Shown here: piece by piece, positions 17,732 through 27,287 of the stretch
Layout: each line of letters starts with the position of its first letter
Position numbering within the stretch: the first letter of the stretch is position 1
Assembly: GCA_021773565.1 (NCBI GenBank)
Contig: JAJFJZ010000008.1
Coordinates: 186,001 to 250,000, forward strand
Origin: Gammaproteobacteria bacterium
GTDB lineage: Bacteria > Pseudomonadota > Gammaproteobacteria > Pseudomonadales > Azotimanducaceae
Reading direction: 5' to 3'
DNA length: 64,000 nucleotides
Position numbers and translations under genes: made by a program
Notes under the pieces: generated by a model
The model's database searches: none
Seen by the model: only the letters and a program-made list of their open reading frames with translations
What the model was told of the DNA's origin: nothing

Positions 17732-18887
17732 GCTTATACCGCACCGGGAGTCCAGGCAGGGGATTATCTATTAAAGTGGTACATACCAGCTGGTTAGGGT
17801 TCAGACCGGATTTTATGTAGATGAAATTTTCATCGGAACGCAGAAGCTCCACCGTATTTGGAACCAGCTTATCCTCGTCATCTATTGTCCAGACCTGGTT
17901 ACCGTTACGTAACACAGTTCTGGGTAGCACTATAATATTCGGGACTTTTTCGCCAATAATTTCTGCGCTTAAAAATGTTCCGAAACGTAAGGGTTCATCC
18001 CACTTATTGTCCACTTGATTGTAGGGGTCGGTTACCTGGGCAACCAGATAGAGAACCCGCGTCTTATCATCAAATACGCCTTCGCTGCGAACAATATGGC
18101 CATTCCATACCTGCCTGGATCCGCCAAGTTCCGCGTTTAATCTAACCTCGGGATATTCATCAATTGGTGTGTCACCTGTTGGCAGGTGTATAAATGGCAA
18201 CTCAGTATCGGGCAACGGAAGTCTTATTTCTGCATTGTCTACGGCGAAGGTAATCGCCAATTGCGTTCCCGTGCCTACAAACTGGCCAATGTCGGCCAGT
18301 TTTTCCCTAACCATGCCATTGTATGGTGCCCTGATAACGGTTCTATCGAGATCTCCCCTGCGCATTTCAAGGTCTGCCAGGGCGAAGTCGAGATTTGCCC
18401 GGGCTTCGGCCATCTGTGGCTCCCTCAATGCCAGTCTGGTTGCTTCGCGTTTGGAAGCGGCTGACGACTGGGCGCGTTCCCAATCACGAGCGGCATACTC
18501 CGCCAAACCTGTTTCCCTTTCGAGATTACTTTTGGCGGTTGCAACAGATGCTTCGGCTCTTTTTAAGTCCGCCTGATAATTTCGATCATCGATTTTTACC
18601 AGCACATCGCCCTTTTTGAAGAATCCACCTGCGAGAAAATCTGGTGAAACGGCGGTGATAAGCCCGGATACTTCAGATACCAGCGTGGTTCGGGTTCGTG
18701 GTGCTGCGGTGCCCTGCGCACGAACGTTTATATGAACCGTCGCAGACTCGGACTCCATAACATCGACTAACATCACCGGTGGTCGGGCTTTCATGGTAGC
18801 AGGTGTAACATCCCGGGTGGTAAGCCATGCAGCTACCGCCAGACTGAAGATAATAATCAGAAGGGGAAGGGAGATTTTTTTTAACAT
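17718..18887 (-). CDS. RND efflux periplasmic adaptor subunit (membrane fusion protein)
   Basis: A 389-residue HlyD/AcrA-type adaptor. The N-terminal MLKKISLPLLIIIFSLAVAA is a membrane anchor or signal sequence without a lipobox cysteine. A lipoyl half-motif (VLVKIDDRNYQADLKRAEA) leads into an alpha-helical hairpin (about residues 110-170), followed by the second half (NGMVREKLADIGQFV) and beta-barrel domains. The 3' end overlaps the permease start by 14 bp. The gene is divergent from the class II aldolase, with about 100 bp between them for regulation. Confidence 0.92.
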   Translation of the reverse strand: MLKKISLPLLIIIFSLAVAAWLTTRDVTPATMKARPPVMLVDVMESESATVHINVRAQGTAAPRTRTTLVSEVSGLITAVSPDFLAGGFFKKGDVLVKIDDRNYQADLKRAEASVATAKSNLERETGLAEYAARDWERAQSSAASKREATRLALREPQMAEARANLDFALADLEMRRGDLDRTVIRAPYNGMVREKLADIGQFVGTGTQLAITFAVDNAEIRLPLPDTELPFIHLPTGDTPIDEYPEVRLNAELGGSRQVWNGHIVRSEGVFDDKTRVLYLVAQVTDPYNQVDNKWDEPLRFGTFLSAEIIGEKVPNIIVLPRTVLRNGNQVWTIDDEDKLVPNTVELLRSDENFIYIKSGLNPNQLVCTTLIDNPLPGLPVRYKHVTN

Positions 18888-18991
18888 CTTTGGTTCGAAC
18901 CATTACACCTTGAGGCTGGATCAGGCAGTAGCCAGCACTTAATGAACCCATCATAATACTGCTAAATGTCTTATATAACAGGAGAATATCC

Positions 18992-19645
18992 TTGGTCGTA
19001 TTTACCGGTGACGTGTCCGCACAAGCCCTGGCCTTGTCGAATAGCTATCGCAGGCTTGGCAATTTAGGCTTGAATGAACTGGCTTCCGGCAACGCCAGTT
19101 GCCGGATTCCCGGCGGAATGCTGATTACGGCCAGTGGCGCCACTGCCGAAGACATCCAACCAGAAGACGTGGTGAAAATGTCTCTGGATGGAGAGGTTGA
19201 TGGCGCGGGCAAGCCCTCTTCAGAATGGCAAATGCATGCAGCGATTTACCTTGCATATGCTGACACAAATGCGGTTGTACATACGCACTCGGATTATTGT
19301 GTTGCAGTTGCAAGCCAGGTGCAGACCTTACCCGGCTTTCATTATCTGGTTGGTGAGTTTGGGGGAGGTGACGTTCCGTGCACGCCATATTTTACTTTTG
19401 GCACACCACAACTAGCCAGTTCAGCGGTTGAAGCGCTTGCCGAACGCACCGCCTGCCTGTTGGGAAATCACGGCATGATATGCAGGGCGGATGATTTGAA
19501 GCGTGCGGTTTATCTTGCGCAGAGATTGGAAATTACCGCCCGACAATATGTATTAAGCCGACAGCTCGGTAAACCAAAATTGTTGAGCGAAAAAAACTGG
19601 GAGGAATTTTTTGAACAGTTTGAAAAATCACGTTACGGACGTTAG
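18992..19645 (+). CDS. Class II aldolase/adducin family protein
   Basis: A 217-residue zinc aldolase of the fuculose-phosphate aldolase type. The metal histidines appear in VVHTHSDYC (about residues 91-93) and in LLGNHGMIC (about residue 156), and the phosphate-binding GNASCR loop is near residue 34. It may cleave a sugar phosphate, but related proteins act on other hydroxy acids, so the substrate is open. TTG at 18992 is the start, supported by AGGAG 7 nt upstream. It converges on phoU with a 4 bp overlap. Confidence 0.87.
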   Translation: MVVFTGDVSAQALALSNSYRRLGNLGLNELASGNASCRIPGGMLITASGATAEDIQPEDVVKMSLDGEVDGAGKPSSEWQMHAAIYLAYADTNAVVHTHSDYCVAVASQVQTLPGFHYLVGEFGGGDVPCTPYFTFGTPQLASSAVEALAERTACLLGNHGMICRADDLKRAVYLAQRLEITARQYVLSRQLGKPKLLSEKNWEEFFEQFEKSRYGR

Positions 19646-20304
19646 GTGTCGTAATGGTGTCTGATCACTTCTCCTTCTACCAGAAAAACAACTTCTTCTG
19701 CAATATTAGTCGCCAGATCTGCGATGCGCTCAAGATATCGGGAAGTAGATAACAATTCAATTGCCCGTTTGACGGTACCGCTGTCCTGTTCCATAAGTGC
19801 CTGCAATTCGACATACATAGTGCGGTTTATCGCATCGACCTGTTGGTCCATGGCAATAACTTCTCGAGCCAGATTCACATCCAGCTTTACCAGCGCATCA
19901 AGGCTGTTGTGCACCATGGTGCGGATACAAGCGGGCATATTTTCCGCAAAATCAGCAGGCAACGCGATTGGCTCTTCACTGGATAAAAACAGTGCGCGTT
20001 CAGCTACGTTGGCGCAAAGGTCACCCATTCTCTCAAGATCGTTATTTACTTTTAGTACCAGCACAATAAATCTCAGATCGATAGCTACCGGTTGGTGCAG
20101 GGCAAGAATTTTTAAACACGAATCTTCGATTTGTACCTCTTTTAGATCAATTAGTTTTTCAGCCTCTATGACACTTTTAGCGACTTCGGGCAGTCGGTTG
20201 CTCAGTGATAACGTGGCATTATTTGTTGCGGACTCAACCATTTCTCCCAGTGAGAGTAGTTCTTTTTTAAGTCGGTCGAGGTCGCGTTGTAGATGAACTG
20301 ACAA
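19642..20304 (-). CDS. phoU: Phosphate signalling protein PhoU
   Basis: A 220-residue all-helical protein with the duplicated PhoU repeats; conserved acidic stretches ERMGDLCANVAE and ERIADLATNIAEE bind metal in this family. PhoU restrains the PhoR kinase through the Pst transporter when phosphate is plentiful. TTG at 20304 is supported by AGGAG 6 nt upstream. It is the last gene of the pstSCAB-phoU run and follows pstB by 26 bp. Confidence 0.95.
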   Translation of the reverse strand: MSVHLQRDLDRLKKELLSLGEMVESATNNATLSLSNRLPEVAKSVIEAEKLIDLKEVQIEDSCLKILALHQPVAIDLRFIVLVLKVNNDLERMGDLCANVAERALFLSSEEPIALPADFAENMPACIRTMVHNSLDALVKLDVNLAREVIAMDQQVDAINRTMYVELQALMEQDSGTVKRAIELLSTSRYLERIADLATNIAEEVVFLVEGEVIRHHYDT

Positions 20305-20330
20305 GGCCTTCTCCTATAAGTAAAGGTTAG

Positions 20331-21137
20331 TTAGCCGAACCGGCCGGTAACATATTCTTCGGTGCGTTTCTGTCGTGGAACGGTAAACATCTGTTTGGTG
20401 GCACCAAACTCTATTAGCATGCCCATCTCCAGAAAGGCCGTGTAATCTGATGCACGGGCAGCCTGTTGCATATTGTGAGTAACGATAACGATCGTGTATT
20501 GGGACTTAAGTTCAAACAATAGATCTTCAATATGTGATGTTGAGATGGGATCCAGGGCCGAGCACGGTTCGTCCATCAGCAGAATGTCGGGACTCATTGC
20601 GAGGGCCCGAGCAATGCATAATCTTTGCTGCTGCCCACCTGAGAGACTGAGAGCTGACTCATGCAAACGGTCCTTTACCTCGTTCCATAAAGCAGCTTGT
20701 ACCAGCGAGTGTTCCACTAAATCGTCCAGTGGTTGTTTGTATCCGTTTATTTGCGGGCCCCAGGAGACATTCCTGTATATAGATTTGGGAAACGGATTGG
20801 GTTTTTGAAATACCATTCCTATTCGTCGCCTGAGTGTCACTGGATCAATATCCTTGCCATACAGGTTTTCCCCCAGGTAGGAGATTGTGCCTTCCAGGCT
20901 CACATCGTCCACAAAATCGTTCATGCGGTTAAGCGCGCGCAAAAGGGTGCTTTTTCCGCATCCGGATGGACCGATTATTGAAGTAATTTTATGCTCCGCG
21001 ATAGGGAAGGAAACATTTCTAACCGCAGCTTTACCGGAATAACTGATGGTTACATTCTGTAAATCGAGAATGCTGGGCTCTGCAATGGAAATATGCTTTG
21101 ATTCACTTCCCTGTTCTGGATGCGTCATGGATGTCAC
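20331..21137 (-). CDS. pstB: Phosphate ABC transporter ATPase PstB
   Basis: A 268-residue ABC ATPase with Walker [20 protein letters not shown], the PstB-typical [10 protein letters not shown] stretch, signature LSGGQQQR, and Walker [14 protein letters not shown]. It energises phosphate import through PstA and PstC. The first codon is GTG at 21137, overlapping the pstA stop by 4 bp; an ATG three codons later (21128) is an equal alternative. Confidence 0.96.
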   Translation of the reverse strand: MTSMTHPEQGSESKHISIAEPSILDLQNVTISYSGKAAVRNVSFPIAEHKITSIIGPSGCGKSTLLRALNRMNDFVDDVSLEGTISYLGENLYGKDIDPVTLRRRIGMVFQKPNPFPKSIYRNVSWGPQINGYKQPLDDLVEHSLVQAALWNEVKDRLHESALSLSGGQQQRLCIARALAMSPDILLMDEPCSALDPISTSHIEDLLFELKSQYTIVIVTHNMQQAARASDYTAFLEMGMLIEFGATKQMFTVPRQKRTEEYVTGRFG

Positions 21138-22021
21138 TTTAGCTTTTGCTCCGATTTATGACGAATGTATATTGCTGCTGCATTCATTACCAAAAGCACT
21201 GCCAACAAGACAATAATGGCGGCCGCGGCTAGTTCATGGAACTCCTGCTGTGGTCTGGAGACCCAATTAAAGATCTGGATTGGTAATGCGGTAAAGGCAT
21301 CCATCGGACCGGCGGGGAGAAAGGCTACGTACGTTAAGGCACCGATCATGATTAGTGGCGCGGTTTCACCAATAGCTCTGGAGAGGGCCAGAATTACACC
21401 TGTGAGTATTCCTGGAAAAGCAGCAGGCAATACATGTGACCACGACGTCTGCCAGCGAGTGGCGCCCAGCGCATAAGCTGCGTGACGAATATTCACGGGG
21501 ACTGATTTTATGGCTTCGCGACTGGCTATAATAATGACTGGTGAAATGAGCAGACTCATGGTTAATGCGCCAGAAATCAGGCTACGCTCAAGCTGAAAAC
21601 CCCGAACAAAAATAGCCAGGCCAATGATGCCGTAAACTATGGAAGGAACGCCTGCAAGATTGGATATGTTCAGTTCGATTAAGCGGCTGATGCGGCCCTT
21701 GCTGCTGAATTCCTGCAAGTACAGGGCGGTAGCTACGCTTATTGGAATAGATATTATTGCAATAAGCGCGATAAGCCACAGAGTGCCGAATAAAGCAGAT
21801 TTAATGCCTGATTTTTCAGGGAATCTTGATGGAAAACTGCTCAGGAATTGCCAGTCGAGCCATTTGATACCATCAACGCCAGCCTGGTATAGCAGTAAAC
21901 CCAGCAATACGACACCCAGCCATGTTACCCCTGCACATAAAGTGCGAAATAGCCTGGCCTTGCGGCGACGCGCAACGAGATTATCGATGTAGGGTGTTCC
22001 CGAGACCCGAGATTTTTGCAT
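21134..22021 (-). CDS. pstA: Phosphate ABC transporter permease PstA
   Basis: A 295-residue inner membrane permease with six hydrophobic spans and the EAA-type coupling loop around [19 protein letters not shown]. The motif [15 protein letters not shown] is characteristic of PstA. Its ATG shares one base with the pstC stop (TAATG), indicating translational coupling. Confidence 0.95.
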   Translation of the reverse strand: MQKSRVSGTPYIDNLVARRRKARLFRTLCAGVTWLGVVLLGLLLYQAGVDGIKWLDWQFLSSFPSRFPEKSGIKSALFGTLWLIALIAIISIPISVATALYLQEFSSKGRISRLIELNISNLAGVPSIVYGIIGLAIFVRGFQLERSLISGALTMSLLISPVIIIASREAIKSVPVNIRHAAYALGATRWQTSWSHVLPAAFPGILTGVILALSRAIGETAPLIMIGALTYVAFLPAGPMDAFTALPIQIFNWVSRPQQEFHELAAAAIIVLLAVLLVMNAAAIYIRHKSEQKLK

Positions 22022-22965
22022 TAGTCGTATTCAGCCCGATATTTGTTAAGTACCCATTGCGATAACATATTTAAAATCAAAGTCAGCAGAAAAAGCACAG
22101 CAGCCACTGCAAAAATGGTTTTGTATGCTATACCGTCAGCGGGGGTGTCACCCAGACTAACCTGTACGATATAGGCCGTTATGGTTTGAATACTTTCCTG
22201 TAAGGTAAAGGACAGGTTGGGTGTTGCACCGGCAGCCAGTGTCACCGCCATGGTTTCACCGATAGCCCGTGAAATTGCTAAAAGAAACGAGGCCATCACG
22301 CCTGACAATCCGGTTGGCACGACTACCTGGGTAGTAACCTCGAATGATGTTGCACCCAAAGCATAGGCGCCTTGCCTGAGTGTATCGGGTACCGCACGAA
22401 GCGCATTGTCACTTAGTGTCGCGATGGTGGGCAGTATCATAATACCCACTACTATTGCACCACTAAGTGCATTAAAGACGTTGAGTCCGGGCAATATGTT
22501 TTGCAAAACCGGCGTTACGAATGTCAGCGCGAAATATCCATAAACTACTGTAGGGATACCAGCCAGTAATTCCAGTACAGGTTTTACAATTGTGCGAACC
22601 CTGGCGCTCGCATATTCACTGATATAAATTGCACTGGCGAGTCCGACCGGAATGGCGATTGCTGCCGCGCCAAAGGTTATCACCAGCGTGCCCCAGAGCA
22701 GTGGTAACACACCGTAGGAGCTGGGTTCAAACAGGGGTACCCATTGGGTGCCAAAAAGAAAATCTATCGGCGATACGTCCGAGAAGAAACTATATGACTC
22801 GGTGGCCAGAACAAAAACGATAACGATTGTTGTAATTACCGAAATGAGCGCACAAAAACCCAGGCTCGACTGGATGGCAAATTCGCCCCAGCGTATCCCG
22901 CCTTTTTTGAGGCTAAGACCAACGGCACTCGCTTCGCTGGCGGTTTGGGTTCTGGCATCACTCAT
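22021..22965 (-). CDS. pstC: Phosphate ABC transporter permease PstC
   Basis: About 314 residues with six spans. The conserved LELLAGIPTVVYGYFAL and the coupling loop GAYALGATSFEVTTQVVVP identify PstC. The start is placed at ATG 22965, which overlaps the pstS stop by 8 bp (ATGAGTGA); the frame is open 18 codons further upstream inside pstS, but that part lacks family character. PstC with PstA forms the phosphate channel. Confidence 0.94.
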   Translation of the reverse strand: MSDARTQTASEASAVGLSLKKGGIRWGEFAIQSSLGFCALISVITTIVIVFVLATESYSFFSDVSPIDFLFGTQWVPLFEPSSYGVLPLLWGTLVITFGAAAIAIPVGLASAIYISEYASARVRTIVKPVLELLAGIPTVVYGYFALTFVTPVLQNILPGLNVFNALSGAIVVGIMILPTIATLSDNALRAVPDTLRQGAYALGATSFEVTTQVVVPTGLSGVMASFLLAISRAIGETMAVTLAAGATPNLSFTLQESIQTITAYIVQVSLGDTPADGIAYKTIFAVAAVLFLLTLILNMLSQWVLNKYRAEYD

Positions 22966-23968
22966 TAACCAGGATGTCACTTGCTCTGGCAGCGTCATTT
23001 TCTGTGTAAGCGGTACCACTTACGCCTCGATTAACCTTGTCTGCTGCGCGTTCATACACCACATCAGGCAAGGGTATGTAACCGACTTCTTCTGCCAGCG
23101 CACCGGCATTGTTGACGTAAAAAAGTGTGAACTCAACTACTTCCGGTCTTGAAAGTGCTGCTTTGCGAACATAAATAAATATTGGTCTGGAAAGGGGGCT
23201 GTACTCGCCGGTGTTAATAGTGTCTGGTGTTGGTAATATCGCTCCCGTACCACCGTCAATAGGTACAAGCTTTAGCTGGTCTTTATTTGACGCATAATAT
23301 GCGTAACCAAAATATCCCATGGCGTTGGTATCTCCGCTGATTCCGCGCACGAGTGCATTGTCATCTTCACTTGCAGTGTAGTCCGGACGCGAAGCGCCGG
23401 ATTTTCCATTAATGGTTTCGGTGAAGTAATCAAAAGTGCCAGAATCGGTGCCCGGGCCGTAAAGGTGTATGACCTTTGATGGCCACTCCGGACGCACGTC
23501 GCTCCAGAGCTTTACCGTGCTACCAGGCTGCCAGATTTTGTGCAGTTCATCGATACTCAGGTGGTCAACCCAGTCGTTGGCATTATTAACAACTATGGAC
23601 AAACCATCGAAGGCTATGGGTAGCTCAATAAACTCGTAGCCCTTTTCCAGAGCTATATTTACTTCACCGGCCTCTATGGGTCGGGAAGCATCGTTTATGT
23701 CAATTTCGCCTGCCAGAAACTTTTTGAATCCCCCACCGGTACCTGAAACGCCAACGGTTACGCGTACGCGTGGTTGCACTGCAAGATACTCTTCAGCAAC
23801 AGCCTCGCTAATGGGAAACACGGTACTGGAGCCATCAATAGCTACAACACCTTTTACTTCTGTTCCAGTGTTACTACCACATGAGGTCAAAAAAACTGCA
23901 AGCGCGGTTATCAGCAGTGTCGTAGGTATAATGTTGCTCAGCGATTTGATATTTGTGTACCTGATAAT
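22958..23968 (-). CDS. pstS: Phosphate-binding lipoprotein PstS (non-canonical start likely)
   Basis: The mature part contains the phosphate-binding motifs of PstS: GSSTVFPISEAVAEEY, SGTGGGFKKF and GPGTDSGTFDYF. The first ATG/GTG/TTG in frame is a TTG at 23890, only three codons before the lipobox cysteine (LTSC). The codons upstream encode a good lipoprotein signal sequence (hydrophobic stretch IIPTTLLITALAVFL) back to an in-frame TGA at 23981-23983. The real start is therefore probably ATT 23968, about 9 nt after GAGGA, or one of the ATC codons at 23965 or 23950. The exact codon is uncertain. PstS captures periplasmic phosphate for PstCAB. It follows the porin gene by about 55 bp. Confidence 0.88.
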   Translation of the reverse strand: MIRYTNIKSLSNIIPTTLLITALAVFLTSCGSNTGTEVKGVVAIDGSSTVFPISEAVAEEYLAVQPRVRVTVGVSGTGGGFKKFLAGEIDINDASRPIEAGEVNIALEKGYEFIELPIAFDGLSIVVNNANDWVDHLSIDELHKIWQPGSTVKLWSDVRPEWPSKVIHLYGPGTDSGTFDYFTETINGKSGASRPDYTASEDDNALVRGISGDTNAMGYFGYAYYASNKDQLKLVPIDGGTGAILPTPDTINTGEYSPLSRPIFIYVRKAALSRPEVVEFTLFYVNNAGALAEEVGYIPLPDVVYERAADKVNRGVSGTAYTENDAARASDILVNE

Positions 23969-24021
23969 ATTGAGAAGTCCTCATTTTCAGGTACTAATGT
24001 TAAGAATAGATAAAGATCGAG

Positions 24022-25344
24022 CTAGAATTTTAAGGCCAAATCCACTTGCAGGCGGTTATAGTCAGTGGCAAATCCTGAGTTGTGCTTTCCATAATCTGTT
24101 ATGAGGTACTTTACGCTGAACTTGGTATTTTTGTAGGGGGCGTACGCCGCTTGTAAAAGATGGCCGCGATTATCGGACCGTCCCCCTGCAAAATCCGAAT
24201 CCGTGGTTGCTGCGTACACTGCGTCCGCCTCAAGGTTTTGATATCGGTACACAATTTCCCAGGTATTTGCTGCGCTGGCCTTTCCAAGTTTTATACCTGC
24301 GGCCCAGCCGGTGTCCTGCTCATTTATATCCAGATTATTCACATAATCAATAAACCCGCTTAGTGGTAACTCGCCCACGTTAGTGGACAGCTCTGCAAAA
24401 ATTTCCATTTGCTGGTAGTTTTGAGCGTAAGTACCTTGTGCGGTTACGGTGTTTCCCAGTGGGGAATTTCCGAAAAAAGGATGGCTGCCTTTCACGTTGA
24501 ACTGGTAATAACTTATACCGCCGACCAGGCTCATATCGGCAGAAACAGAATGGGAAAAACCGGTTTGCAGCCCATAACTGGTTTCCGTATCTTTTGAACC
24601 GGCACCGTCATCGCTCTCCAGAAAATGTATCATACCGGTAGCCCAGAGATTTTTTTTGCTATAGGAAAAAGCGAAGCCTTCCGGGCGGTAATCGCTGTCC
24701 CAGAGCATATGATAACCGCCCACCTGGTAGAACGGATTTCCAAATTTACCACTGGTCAGGGAAAGCTCGTTTGAAACTGCAAAATTAATGTAGGCCAGAT
24801 CCAGACCAATGTCTTTGGTGCTTGCACCACCTCCGAGCGTTTGATTGGAACTTACAGGAGCATCTCCACCTGTCGCCAGGCCTATGCCTGTACTCCAGCG
24901 ATCAGAAATATCTGCCAGGATTGCCAGTCGCGCACGCACACGGTGCCGGTTACGATCCTCCGATTTAAGGTCATCTTCGATGTTTTCGTAGCGGGAGCGC
25001 AGATCTCCCTTCAATTTGATGCGCTCACTCCAGCTGGGCGTTTTTGAACTTGTAACGCTGCTTGCAATATCGAGCTGAGCCTTTTCTGGTCTTAAAGGCT
25101 CGGTATTCGAGAGCTGGTGGGATATTTGAACGTCTGTTTGTTCCAGGGCGGTAATTCGGGCAGACAGCGCAACAATCTGTTTCTGAAGTTGTTCTATGAT
25201 TGCAGACTCGCTGGTGGCTGCATTCAGTGGTATCTGCAGAAAAATCAGGCAGCCGACCAGAAAAATAACTGAAACGACACTCGTGGTACGAAGCTGACAC
25301 TTGTTTAGAAGCGTCGACCAAAACACACATTTTAAAAAAGACAT
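24022..25344 (-). CDS. Putative outer membrane porin in the phosphate locus
   Basis: About 440 residues. A signal-like hydrophobic stretch (SVVSVIFLVGCLIFLQIPLNA) is followed by a short coiled coil (IIEQLQKQIVALSARITALEQ, about residues 50-70) and then a beta-rich part of alternating strands ending in DLALKF with terminal Phe, as in outer membrane barrels. It resembles the uncharacterised 'putative porin' family with an N-terminal coiled coil. ATG 25344 is preferred because GAGGA lies 7 nt upstream; an ATG four codons earlier sits on that site. Position between phoR and pstS suggests phosphate or phosphate-ester uptake under starvation, which is inference. Confidence 0.8.
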   Translation of the reverse strand: MSFLKCVFWSTLLNKCQLRTTSVVSVIFLVGCLIFLQIPLNAATSESAIIEQLQKQIVALSARITALEQTDVQISHQLSNTEPLRPEKAQLDIASSVTSSKTPSWSERIKLKGDLRSRYENIEDDLKSEDRNRHRVRARLAILADISDRWSTGIGLATGGDAPVSSNQTLGGGASTKDIGLDLAYINFAVSNELSLTSGKFGNPFYQVGGYHMLWDSDYRPEGFAFSYSKKNLWATGMIHFLESDDGAGSKDTETSYGLQTGFSHSVSADMSLVGGISYYQFNVKGSHPFFGNSPLGNTVTAQGTYAQNYQQMEIFAELSTNVGELPLSGFIDYVNNLDINEQDTGWAAGIKLGKASAANTWEIVYRYQNLEADAVYAATTDSDFAGGRSDNRGHLLQAAYAPYKNTKFSVKYLITDYGKHNSGFATDYNRLQVDLALKF

Positions 25345-25498
25345 AATAATCCTCATCCAGTTACACTATTTACGGCTCATTCGCCGTTGTTGCCCAGTGT
25401 ATAATCTTTTACGAAAAATGCAGATTATGATTCATTTGTAAAGAACGGATTAAGATTGGTGGGATAATTTTCAGGTCTGCAGTCTCTCCAGCGAAATT

Positions 25499-27286
25499 TC
25501 AGGCGTGCAGAGGCAGCTTGATGGTAAATGTAGATCCTTTGCCCAGCTGGCTTTTAAGCAGTATTTCGCCATCATGCTGATCTACGATATTTTTAACAAT
25601 TGAGAGGCCCAGACCGGTGCCTCCGAGGTCACGCGAACGTGCTTTGTCCACACGGTAGAAACGTTCGAATATGCGGGACTGGTACTGTGGGCCAATACCA
25701 ATGCCCGTATCACTAACGGAAATAACAGCGCTATCGTTTTGTATATCCAGAGCTAAATCTACACTACCTCCATCGGGAGTGTACTTGAGCGCATTGTCAA
25801 TCAGGTTGTCTAACATTTGGCGAATGGCTTGCTCATCACCCCGCATCCACAAGCTCTGGTCAGGAAGGGTCAGGTTGAGTGCCAGTTCTCTCTCCTGGCA
25901 AGTGGCTCTGGCGGCGTTGGCGCTTTGCGTCAATACTTCTACAAGATTGTAGCGCTGTATAGCATCGTTGTTATCACCTGATTCCAATCTCGAAATGACC
26001 ATCAAATCGCTTACCAGAGAAGACAAGCGACGGCTCTGAACATTAATCCTTTCAGTAAATGCACGGCGAGTTTCCATATCCATGGCAGGGTCATCGAGTA
26101 TTGTTTCGGTCAGACCCCGAATAGCTGTAATTGGAGTTTTCAATTCGTGAGATGCATTGGCAACAAAATCCTGTCGCACGCGCTCCAGATAATCTATTTC
26201 TGAAATATCATGCAGCACTATTACCGCTCCGGTGCCCGTACCCTGGTTGTCGTGTAACGCAGCGGCGTAAATGTCCAGAACGAACTCATTTTTTTCAGAC
26301 ATACGTCGCATTTGCGATCTAACGACACGCTGATTGTTTATTGCTTCTTCGAGCGCATCTTTTATCTCCTGTACTCTCACTTCCTGCCACAGGGGTTTTT
26401 GAATAGTTGCGGTCATGGATATGCCAAGTAGCCGGGACGCAGCCTGGTTGATATGAATGATATTTTGTTTCTCGTCTACGCCTATAACCCCTTCTACCAT
26501 TCCGGCAAAAATCTCAGCCAGACGATTTCGATCGGCAGTGATTTTTTCGAATCGTTCAGCAGAAGTCGTGGCCAGTTGGTTAATTGCAGCTGCAAGCGTG
26601 CCGATTTCATCGTTATAAATGACCTTGGCGCGCCTGTTGTAGTCTCCCTGCGATATTGCCCTGGCGGTGTCTGTGATTTGTGTCAGTGGTTTGGTGAATC
26701 TACGCGCAAAAAGGTATCCCAAAAAAAGTGCAATAATTGCTGCGGCTGCTGAAGCCAGCAGGATGATGTTTCGTAAGCGCTCGAGCATTGTTTCTATGGT
26801 TGTGAGCGGTGTGGATACCCGAACATATCCAAGGGTACCTCCGCTTTCCGTCACATGTATGGCAACGTACATCATGTTTTGTTGAAGGGTTTGACTGTAT
26901 CGGGTAGCGATTGAGCTGCCGTGGGTTTGTGCGTCGATTATTTCTGGTCGCCCCAGGTGATTGTCCATTTGTTGCGGTGATTCCCTGGAATCTGCCAGCA
27001 CCATTCCCTCACTCGTGATTATGGTGAGTCTACTGCTGGTATTTCTGTCAAGGCGCTTGAGCATGTACTGCAGGTTGCTTTCGGACTCGAGATTTTTTTC
27101 TTTACTAAGATAGGGTTTTGCGATTTCGGCTAACAGTTCGGCTCTGCTAGCCAGAGAACTTTCTATTTCGGATAGGCTGTTTTCCTTAATCTGTTTATTT
27201 ACGAGACTGCCGATTATTACGCTGGTGATTACGAAAATGGAAACGTAGCCGGCATAGAGACGCCAAAGAAGTTTAGTGCGAAGCAT
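25499..27286 (-). CDS. phoR: Phosphate regulon sensor histidine kinase PhoR
   Basis: About 595 residues: N-terminal membrane span (LLWRLYAGYVSIFVITSVII), an extracytoplasmic region of about 130 residues, a second span, HAMP (RRFTKPLTQITDTARAISQG), PAS (NRLAEIFAGMVEGVIGVDEK), the dimerisation helix with His380 in NASHELKTPI, and the ATPase domain with NLIDNALKYTP, DTGIGIG and GGTGLGLSI. E. coli PhoR has only a tiny periplasmic part, so this long-sensor form is of the PhoR/PnpS type. The ATG at 27286 follows the phoB stop by one base. Its frame is open further upstream within phoB, which I discount. Confidence 0.93.
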   Translation of the reverse strand: MLRTKLLWRLYAGYVSIFVITSVIIGSLVNKQIKENSLSEIESSLASRAELLAEIAKPYLSKEKNLESESNLQYMLKRLDRNTSSRLTIITSEGMVLADSRESPQQMDNHLGRPEIIDAQTHGSSIATRYSQTLQQNMMYVAIHVTESGGTLGYVRVSTPLTTIETMLERLRNIILLASAAAAIIALFLGYLFARRFTKPLTQITDTARAISQGDYNRRAKVIYNDEIGTLAAAINQLATTSAERFEKITADRNRLAEIFAGMVEGVIGVDEKQNIIHINQAASRLLGISMTATIQKPLWQEVRVQEIKDALEEAINNQRVVRSQMRRMSEKNEFVLDIYAAALHDNQGTGTGAVIVLHDISEIDYLERVRQDFVANASHELKTPITAIRGLTETILDDPAMDMETRRAFTERINVQSRRLSSLVSDLMVISRLESGDNNDAIQRYNLVEVLTQSANAARATCQERELALNLTLPDQSLWMRGDEQAIRQMLDNLIDNALKYTPDGGSVDLALDIQNDSAVISVSDTGIGIGPQYQSRIFERFYRVDKARSRDLGGTGLGLSIVKNIVDQHDGEILLKSQLGKGSTFTIKLPLHA

Positions 27287-27287
27287 T

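Noticed and set aside
25372-25387. A 5-bp stem with 6-nt loop upstream of the porin
   Set aside because: Too short and without T-run or known motif; likely chance.
25345-25498. Pho boxes upstream of the porin
   Set aside because: Segments resembling TCATAAT and CTGCATT occur on the minus strand, but the spacing and identity of the 7-bp repeats do not fit the consensus well enough to report.
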